Below, piece after piece: positions 56,341-64,000 of a stretch of 64,000 nt of DNA. A program made the translations under genes and the position numbers. Each line of letters opens with the position of its first letter. Position 1 is the stretch's first letter. The stretch is from Rhododendron vialii. Its lineage: Eukaryota > Streptophyta > Magnoliopsida > Ericales > Ericaceae. The stretch covers positions 647,501 to 711,500 of the forward strand of contig NC_080557.1 in the NCBI RefSeq assembly GCF_030253575.1. Reading direction: 5' to 3'. The notes beneath the pieces were generated by a model that did not search any database, had not been told where the DNA came from, and saw only the letters and a program-made list of their open reading frames with translations.

Positions 56341-57787
56341 TCTAAATTTCTTTGTCAGTCTTGTGATTTCTTCGTTGCTCTTCTTTTCCTTTCTTACCTT
56401 TTCTGCTGCATCTTTACTATTGCTCAAGCTTCGGATATGATATGGGAACAGCGGCTACTCCAACAGATGGTCGATCTAAATGGTTATTGTCTAGAATAAA
56501 GTTTTTCCTTTTTAGCCTCTTTTAAGTGCTTTTCTAATCAGGATGTGGTCATGCAAGAGGCACAGAAAGCTAATTGCTTTCTTTTCTTGTAAGCGCTTTC
56601 GGAGGATATTCCTGACTAATTACTTCAATTTCTCCTATCTGCCAAATATTTGTTAGCAATGGTTCCTGAGTATTGGCTGACAGAAGGTGGTCAGAGTGCT
56701 ACTGGTGCATTGTTGGATCATATAATTGAAAACCATGTTGCGTCTCCTCGCCTTGCAAATCGTGCTGCTACTCAAGGTAAACTCTTGTTTACTGGATCAA
56801 ATATGTGACACAAATCTCACTTTCGGCAATATGGTTGACTGGTTATTACATAGATTTGTGTCTTTGCCTTTTTTTTTCTTTCTGAAATAGTTAGTTTCTT
56901 AATTGATCCGTCAGTCATCCAGGTATATCCCTGTTTCAACTACTTAACAAGATTTTGGAATCAATGATGCATGACATGGGATCTCCTTTTCTTGCTGCTT
57001 TGACTGATGATATACATGTCCTTCCTGACTTCCACGGAAACAGGTAAAATAGTTGAAGCTCGACTTGTGTAGTTGTAGGCCCCCAACTTTCTTTCCTTTT
57101 TTTTTTTATCCATATATGCTGCTTTCTTTTTGTTTCAGGTCTCCCATTGCAGACCCAAAGGCGAAAGGTATTGTCTGTGGATTGACCCTTGACACAAGTG
57201 AAAAACAGTTGGCTCTTCTTTACCTTGCCACAGTGCAGGGTATTGCATATGGTACACGTCACATCGTGGAGCACTGCAATGCACATGAGCACAAGGTAAG
57301 AATAACACACTTCATTCATCCTACACTAGTTTTGCGATTTTGGCAACAAGAGAAACTTTACTCCTGTTAAGATACACATGGAGTTGAATCCTTTGCGAAG
57401 ATTATAGAACATTCAGATACTCCCATATTCGAAGTTATCCTGATTTATGTCCTTTACCTTTTGGTGATCCACAGAAATGCCCCAAATCTACTTTTTATAT
57501 CTATCCCCATTCAGAAACATCAGAACTGTTATAGATTTCTATTTTTTCTCACCTTCTTCACTTTCACATTAAGTTTCGTAGTTTCCAAAATTCTGAAAAT
57601 CGTTGAAAAATTAGTAATGTCGTCAACTACTATCAGAGCCGCTATAGATATTCGACATTTCCCATTTCACCCCCATTCTATTCACTTCTTAATAACAACA
57701 ATTTGTTGATTACAGATTGACACACTACTTGCATGTGGTGGACTTTCGAAGAACCCTATTTTTATTCAAGAGCATGCAGATATCATT

Positions 57788-57855
<68 letters not shown>

Positions 57856-59733
57856 CGTGCACGAGTGTGTGGGCGGGCGCGTATGCTACAGCTTCAAGTA
57901 GTCAAAACACTTTATGGTTCACAATTCCCCCAAGGTCAATCTTTTTTCAAGGGTTAGTTTCCATTCTGAAATATACTCATACGGATCAACTGCTCCCACG
58001 TTCAATGAACGTGAGAGTTGAGATTTGTAAATGAAATTGAAGGATCAGAGTTTGATTTTTTATTTAGAAATGCAATTTATCAGGTCACACTTCCCACTAC
58101 TCAGGATTTTCCATTGGTTGGTTCATGTTCTCAATTTGTATCGAGTGGGCCGGGACTAGAGGTTCTAGCACTTACTTGGGCTGTGCGCAGCTCATTGGAA
58201 ACACAGGTGATCTGATGTGAATGCAACCCATTCAGGGTGTTTAACCTAAAGATTTTTAACGAGTTCAACTCAGAATGCTGGACCTTCCTCTAGGTTACGG
58301 TTACCATCATAGTAGGTTGTTACTCTGAAAATTTCGGACCTATGGTTGCTTTTGAGTGTTAAAGCCTAATCTTAAATAACTGCGCTCACTTTGTATGCTG
58401 ACAAAGGGGATGCATGTTAAATGAATTCAGGAGGCCAATACAAAAGCAATATATTCATGGATGTGATTCTGCATTTCTGGGTGGGAAGCTGTATTCACAT
58501 CTTTTAACCGTTTTCTAAATAAGCTTTCCCAATTCTTAGGACCTTATATTTGGATTGTGCATTTTCTTCACTATCCTCGTATTGACAGAACTAAGCCGTG
58601 ATTTTCTGTCATTGGTGCAGGTTACCCGATTATTTTGCCTCGAGAAAGTGAATCTGTGCTCTTGGGTGCTGCCATTCTTGGTGCTGTTGCTGCAAAAAAA
58701 TATTCTAGTCTCAGCGAGGCTATGAAGGCACTCAATGCAGCTGGACAGGTATGCTGGCACTTCTTTCCAGCATATGCTTCGGTTTTATTTACTTAGAAAA
58801 GGCAAGATGGAAGAGCTGCTCGGTTGTTCCTTTCGTGAGGGGTCAACACATAGGAGGAAAAAGAGTTTGCCTGACTGGATCCTCTGCTTAAGCTTAAGTT
58901 CTGGCAGGGTTATTGTATATTCTAGTCCGAACTTGCATTTTTTGCTTCTTTATTTTGATGATATGCACATCTTGTTTACTATATTTATTAGGAAGGATTG
59001 AGATGAGCTCCAATCAGCTAAACTTGCATTCTGTGGCTAGCTAGTGTGACTCTAGTTTAAACATGGGAGGTCCTGTGTGAGCATAAAATTACGCTGTTAA
59101 GTCTACATTATAGTACTTGAAAACTTAAGAGTCTGCATTCGGGCCTAATTTTTGGATCTGCCGGTAGGTGTGTAGTTGGGCTTTTACCCTGACCAACTTA
59201 AGTTAATGAAGACCAATGGTTCGGCTTGATGAACAGGATCCTTTACTAGGCATGATGCCCATGTTCAAATTGCATCATTGTGACCTAAACCTCTCTGCCC
59301 TTCCTAGTGATTGCAAGAGTAATAGAAACCTGAGCATAAGGTTGTTGAAGAATACTTTCGGGTTTTTTTCTATTGTGTGTGTTTATGGTATTTGTGCTTT
59401 CACCAAGTTCTAACATGGGTTTTAAAGGCCAAGTGTCATGACTGGCTAGCTTTCATGGTATTTCTATCGGTCCTGCTCGGTGGACAAGTGAGTTGGAGTC
59501 TTGGCCTGCAACGTTAAGCCAACATGTCTTTTAAGTTGTTCAGCTCACGCAATTCATATCCTAGAGTTCTTACAGACTTCTGTTATTTTGGCATGCTTGA
59601 ATCTTGGCAGGTTGTCCATCCATCAAATGATCCAAAAGTGAGGAAGTACCATGACGCCAAATACCGTATCTTCCGTGAACTGTATGAGCAACAACTTTCC
59701 CATCGTTCAATTATGGCTCAAGCTTTGGCATAG
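52382..59733 (+). CDS. FGGY-family carbohydrate kinase, predicted D-ribulokinase
   Basis: Fifteen exons: 52382-52463, 53678-53757, 54007-54124, 54256-54434, 54963-55045, 55169-55353, 55547-55608, 55827-55929, 56013-56132, 56657-56776, 56923-57043, 57139-57295, 57716-57788, 58621-58748 and 59611-59733. They give 577 residues, close to the Arabidopsis relative as I recall it (about 579). Human FGGY and yeast Ydr109c of this subfamily phosphorylate D-ribulose, so an ATP-dependent cytosolic sugar-repair kinase is likely. Visible motifs are the phosphate loop [10 protein letters not shown] (19-28), WMDHRA, the catalytic-base region DAHAGGVG (Asp279), [21 protein letters not shown] and the ADP-binding CGGLSKNP. 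It ends [11 protein letters not shown]. Intron 7 uses a GC donor (AAG/GCAAGA), and intron 8 appears to as well (GAAG/GCAATT). Intron 13 starts with a CT microsatellite. No lesion was seen. Confidence 0.95.
52544..52560. repeat. Poly-C run in FGGY intron 1
   Basis: About 17 C within a roughly 75-bp segment absent from the duplicate at 8.4 kb. Confidence 0.9.
56311..56338. repeat. (CT)n microsatellite in FGGY intron 9
   Basis: Pure CT run. Confidence 0.85.
57790..57855. repeat. (CT)n-(GT)n compound microsatellite at the intron 13 donor
   Basis: The intron begins GTCTCTCT directly after exon 13, continues as about 24 CT units and passes into GT units. The 5' splice site is part of the microsatellite. 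Confidence 0.9.
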
Positions 59734-60313
59734 TTTATGAAGTCATCGGTTTCATAGTCATGCACGATCCAGCAAGCTACACTTTTCAAATGCTTTCCTC
59801 GCACAAAAAAAAAAAAAGGAAGAAAAATAAGTAAAGAATTTGTTCAATTATGCAAAAGTTGATTTTAGTTTTGCACAAGCCACAAGTACAGTGCATCTAC
59901 TTCAGTTACTCCCTCGGGCTTTTTTTTGTTTGAAGTTTAAGTGTAGTGTACAGCTATTCCCATACTTAGTTCATCTCAAGCCGAACAAGATCAAAGAACA
60001 ACTCCTTTGCATCCAGAATGTTTTTACATATATTTTTTTGCAGGTTTAGTTTTCATTTTTCTAACATGCTATGCCGCTCATATACCTATGTATGTGATCT
60101 TGAAAATCTTAGGTTGCTAAAGGGGCTATACATAGATGTCCTATAATATAGACAAGACGTATATCCAATTTCAAGTTGGTTGACAGGCGAACTTCTCATG
60201 GCATAATCTCACTTTTTTAGCCTCCAAACTGAATCAAATCTGCGAACTTATTGTTTTACTTTTCAAGCAATGAGTGGTAACTTTTTATGTTGGATTTGAC
60301 TTCTCCAAGATCT
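59734..60313. other. FGGY 3' flank, no gene seen
   Basis: Poly-A run at about 59804-59818 and AT-rich sequence. The 3' UTR probably lies in the first few hundred bases. Confidence 0.4.
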
Positions 60314-61432
60314 CGGTTTAGACTTCATAGAGTAGTTTGTGCAATTTCGACCGTCCAAAAGTGTCTTAATGATGATTAAAAAATTTGCTTTTATTGGTTC
60401 AGATTTGTTAAAAGACTCTGACCGATTAGAGCAAGAGAGTTTAAACAAATGGGGACCACTAATTGTTGAGATTGGAGGTCGAGTTGCAATTGGTTCCTGA
60501 AATCTGTATTTGGACTATAAAGAAGTCGTCTTTTCATGTTTGTCATTAGGATAATGTTATTAATGCAACATTTTTCACAAAAATATGCACAATAGTAACA
60601 TAGTTTCTATAGAAATACTAAGATGCTGTTTTACGATAAGTAATGAGATAATGAATACTAGATATGTTGTGCTGATTGTTGTTTAAAATATTGTGTTATT
60701 AGACTTTTCCTAATTGTTGGACTCCAACAAATAAGTGACTAACAAGAGTGTAAAGTGGTTTACTGATTAATGAAATGTGTTGCAATGACAATTGGGATTG
60801 ATCTCGTGATCAAGGCATGTGATCGATCTAAGGGTTTGTTGCATTTTAAGATTTTAAATTCACATCTTTTAGGTGTTATCATCAACTCTCATAAGGTTAG
60901 TTTATATGAAAAATTGTCACAATTTTAATTGAGTCTCTCACTAATTGACGGTTGCAACATGTATCTGATTGCCATTGCTAGACATGATAGCGAATGGAGT
61001 GAGAAAAATATACTCCTCACTTTGAATAAGGAGTGCCTTTGAGGCATGACCCAAGGGGTGAGAGGATTGGATTACGTTGGAGGGAAATTTAGTGTCTCAA
61101 GCCTTCTATAATCACATTTCATTAGTCTTTATTTTGGAAAAAAATTAGTGAACGCTGGTGGGGTAACGTCATATTGCGTCTCAATCCTTTTATAATATTT
61201 CATGAGTCTTAAAATTAAAGAAAATCGACAATGCATGAATGTATGACTATAGCAAGAGTTAAGTATCACACGAGTGATTCCAATCCAACTCAATAACTAT
61301 TGTGTTATACTAAGGGTAGCTAATTTTTACCTTCAACTTTTTTTGCTAGCTTTTCCTATTGACGACATCTTAAAACACCTCGGGCCCTTACTCTTTCTTT
61401 TTTTTGTTCAGTCTAACACGAAAATTGTGTAA
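60314..61432. repeat. Direct repeat A, right copy (downstream of the FGGY gene)
   Basis: Same orientation as 46448-48325, without the 727-bp Tourist-like insertion. Smaller gaps are spread along it. Confidence 0.85.
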
Positions 61433-61654
61433 GAACTCGCTAAACCTTTGATTCAAAATTGTACGAAATTAAATTTTGTTCGAATCAAGAAAGATTTGAA
61501 CCTTTACTCAACCAGGCCATATGGTTTCTCACAGAAGATCTGGAATTCCGGAATTAAATGGCGAAAACCCCAAAATAGCAAACCCCCATGTTGAGTCTGT
61601 ACCTATTACGGAATCCAACCCCATACCCATAGGCCTCCCTCCATAAAATTTTTT

Positions 61655-61836
61655 GCGTCATGGCCGCAAATTTTTATACTGTGGCCGAATACTTTTGCAT
61701 AATGGCCGCAAAGTTTTGGATCGTAGCTGCAAACTTTTGTACACTGGTCACAAACTTTTACGTCGTAGCCGCAAATTTTTACACTGTGGCCGCAAACTTT
61801 GCACTCTAGGCGCAAACTTTTGCATGCTAGCTGCAG
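61655..61836. repeat. Minisatellite of about 20-bp units, GTGGCCGCAAACTTTTGCAC type
   Basis: About nine diverged units, each with a GGCCGCAAA or GTAGCCGCAAA core. The minus strand is open across it with a CGH-containing repeat, but this follows from the repeat period and is not evidence for a protein. Confidence 0.8.
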
Positions 61837-62034
61837 ATTAACTAATGGGGTGTTTGGATAAAAGTTTTTTATATTATTACCGTATCACTTTCTTTTGGTC
61901 ATTTTTCTGTGTCAAAAATTCTTTTTTCGTATTGACAACCGAAATCAAAATTTTATGAAGTTATGATAAAAAAACCTTAAAAAATTCACCAAAAAACAAA
62001 ATACTTGAAAAAGATAATTTGTCATTTTCTTTAT

Positions 62035-62385
62035 TGGTTTTGGGTACAATTGATAAACGAACCAAGCTACTTAATTTTGAGCTCGTGTTCATTCATTAAA
62101 AACTCAATCAAAATCGATTTGTCAAATTAATAAATCAAGTTTGAATATTTTTTTTTGAAGTTCGTTAAACTTTCAAACCAAAGTTATTACTTGGCTCATT
62201 ATACTTACGAAGTAAAAAAAAAATTACGCAACTCGAGATCGATTTGTGTTTAACTTGATTAAGACTCATACAAGATCGGCTTATTGCATAAACTAGCTTA
62301 AACATGTTTTGAAACCCATTAAATTTTCAACCAAACTTAATTAACTCACTGTTCAGCTCGTTTCGCTCATTTATCACCCCTAATT
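62035..62385. mobile_element. hAT-like nonautonomous element (tentative)
   Basis: The right end is complementary to AGGGGTGATAAATGAGCGAA; the left contains TTGATAAACGAACCAAGCT. CTCG-containing family text (GAGCTCG, CAGCTCGTTTCGCTC) is typical of such elements. No target duplication was assigned. Confidence 0.35.
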
Positions 62386-62699
62386 TCATCTTCTCTGAAT
62401 ATTTTAAAATTGTCTTGTCTGTGAGAAAAATTACAGTAATTTTTGTCACAGAGGTATATACCCCGTGGAGATAAATAGATGCTCTTGGCTCCGTGAAACC
62501 AAAAGCCGCCACGTGTTGCCCTACCTGGCAACCCAGCAAACGAGCGATGGCGTTCCTCCGTCATCATCTTCTCCAGAAGATTTTCCCTTCTCGTTCACAG
62601 CCTCGATACCCTCACTCTCTCTCCCTCTAAACTTTCTCTCTCCTCCCCATTTTCTAATCCTTCCCCAGCACTTATATATTCCGATACGTAATTTTATAT

Positions 62700-62886
62700 C
62701 GTAGACCCTCTCTTGTCTACTGCCACGATACAGATCGTAACCTGCTTAGAAAACCCGCAACGGGGAAAAAAAAATTCCAAAAAAGATTCGGTCTTGAGGT
62801 ACTCATGATTGGCTAGGGTTGTGTGGATTTGAGTTTGTGTTCATTTGTTAGGTTTTCGTGGATTGAAAACCACATCCGCATTTCAG
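62700..62886 (+). other. Probable 5' untranslated exon of the PB1-domain gene
   Basis: CT-rich sequence and a TATATA-like box near 62674 precede it. CATTTCAG/GTAAGATT gives a good donor at 62887, with the intron ending somewhere before 63308. The acceptor could not be fixed. Confidence 0.4.
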
Positions 62887-63307
62887 GTAAGATTTTGTAA
62901 TTCTACATTTGGAATCTGGTTGATTTCGGTATCGTAATTTGGAATCTGGATCAGGAGATTAGGGTTTGTATAGGTAGTGTTTTCGTGCTGGATTCAAGGG
63001 ATTGAGTAATACTCGATGCTTATGTAAGTAGTAGATACATCAAATCGGAGCAGCTAATAAGGAGTTGATTTGATGATTGTTTTTGGAAATGGATAGATTT
63101 TTGGCAATGTTTTATGGGATGGCCAATGGAGAACCAATCAATAATGTGATCGAAAATGGTGAGAGGACTGGTTATGGTACTTGTTATTGAGGTAATGGAA
63201 GTTTTAAGCTATTAGTGACTTGAGAGATTCTCATGTGTCATATATTAGTTGCGATTCGAGACCCGAATTGAGCAGCCGAGCGATACAATCAGCTGGTTGT
63301 GTGTTCG

Positions 63308-64000
63308 ATGGACAGCCCTACTGCTACCCCTGGATCACTCCCTAGTTCTAATGATGAGAACCCGCGTGTAAAGTTCTTGTGTAGTTTCTCCGGTAGTATT
63401 TTGCCACGTCCCCAAGATGGGAAGCTGAGGTATGTGGGTGGTGAAACGCGAATCGTGAGTGTGCCACGCGACATTAGTTATGAGGAGCTGATGGCAAAAA
63501 TGAGGGAGCTTTACGATGGAGCGGCTGTGTTGAAGTATCAACAGCCTGATGAGGATCTTGATGCTTTGGTGTCTGTTGTGAATGATGATGATGTGACCAA
63601 TATGATGGAGGAGTATGATAAGGTGGGTTCTGGAGACGGGTTCACTAGGCTCAGGATCTTTTTGTTTTCAAATCCCGACCAAGATGGCTCTTCCCATTTT
63701 GGTGATGGGGCTGAAAGGGATACGGAGAGGAGGTACGTGGATGCTCTGAACAGCCTTAATGAATCGACAGACTTTAGGATGCAGCTGGCTAGCGAATCGA
63801 TGGCTGATGATATGCATGCTGCAGAGCAGTACCTTAACCAGATAAGTCTCGAGAGTAGCCTTCATAACCAGAGGAATTACGACATACCTATGTCGCAGTT
63901 TAACTTGAGGCAACTCACGATACCTCATATGGGAACAGGACAACACCAACAAATGGAGCCTCCTTGGAGTCCTGCATACTACTCCCCTCGGCATCCTGGT
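63308..64000 (+). CDS. PB1-domain protein, probably Raf-like MAPKKK (N-terminal part, runs off the window)
   Basis: Open for 231 codons to the window edge. Residues about 20-108 form a PB1 domain: RVKFLCSFSGSILPRPQDGK, LRYVGGETRIVSVPRDISYE, and the acidic OPCA motif DEDLDALVSVVNDDDVTNMM followed by RLRIFLFS. The basic K in GGKxRY-like form (DGKLRY) and the OPCA acids suggest a type I/II PB1 able to pair at both faces. Plant proteins with this N-terminus, followed by a Ser/Asp/Gln/Met-rich linker, are mostly Raf-like MAPKKKs with a C-terminal kinase; others are PB1-only. The kinase part would lie beyond 64000. The start is the first in-frame Met and fits the family start (MDSPTATPGS). Confidence 0.85.
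   Translation, partial: MDSPTATPGSLPSSNDENPRVKFLCSFSGSILPRPQDGKLRYVGGETRIVSVPRDISYEELMAKMRELYDGAAVLKYQQPDEDLDALVSVVNDDDVTNMMEEYDKVGSGDGFTRLRIFLFSNPDQDGSSHFGDGAERDTERRYVDALNSLNESTDFRMQLASESMADDMHAAEQYLNQISLESSLHNQRNYDIPMSQFNLRQLTIPHMGTGQHQQMEPPWSPAYYSPRHPG

Noticed and set aside
61606-61815. Minus-strand frame with repeated CGH-type units
   Set aside because: It arises from the 20-bp minisatellite; frame continuity follows from repeat length and not from selection.

Overview
The window is nuclear DNA of a flowering plant. Its genes have many GT-AG introns and match plant families (ALIS flippase subunit, FGGY sugar kinase, plant PB1 protein, FAR1-type transposase, plant mobile domain). CT microsatellites, AT-rich introns and dense transposon nesting suggest a eudicot, perhaps a woody asterid, but the species cannot be named from the sequence. 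No bacterial, viral or organellar block, CRISPR array, tRNA or rRNA was seen.

Layout. A foldback repeat (0.2-0.65 kb) and a small MITE precede an apparently intact ALIS/CDC50 gene (1.4-6.5 kb, 8 exons). At 7.66-8.64 kb is a stray copy of the promoter, exon 1 and start of intron 1 of the FGGY kinase gene that lies intact at 52.4-59.7 kb. From 9.6 to 26.6 kb there is almost only mobile DNA: an LTR-like block (9.6-11.5), a Tat-like LTR (12.4-14.35), an RNase H relic, a solo LTR with clean target duplication (15.4-17.2), a threefold tandem repeat of a transposon boundary (17.5-19.7), and a large DNA transposon with a Myb/SANT ORF (to 26.6) carrying a second Tat-like LTR in inverse orientation. 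From 27.6 to 31.5 kb lie small nonautonomous elements. A 5.2-kb Mutator-like element (MULE) with about 420-bp inverted repeats and a FAR1-type transposase occupies 31.5-36.7 kb and ends 62 bp upstream of a cystatin-like gene (36.8-37.4). Next come a 139-bp minisatellite, a hAT-like element, a second MULE with FAR1 and plant-mobile-domain remnants (42.0-45.7) and a 173-bp Helitron.

The FGGY gene is flanked by direct repeats (46.4-48.3 and 60.3-61.4 kb). About 3.4 kb of stacked Tourist-like elements plus a LINE fragment sit upstream of its start. The stray promoter copy at 8 kb preserves the empty site, so each insertion can be read to the base. The window ends inside a PB1-domain gene (63.3 kb onward).

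The most unusual signal is in the two Tat-like LTRs. Each holds five pairs of a CpG-rich palindromic motif, the two members 21 bp apart (one pair 20 bp), at matching positions along the LTR. The motif itself is TCGCGCGA in one copy and GGCGTACGCC in the other. Two unrelated LTRs nearby also carry paired repeats, with other motifs and spacings.
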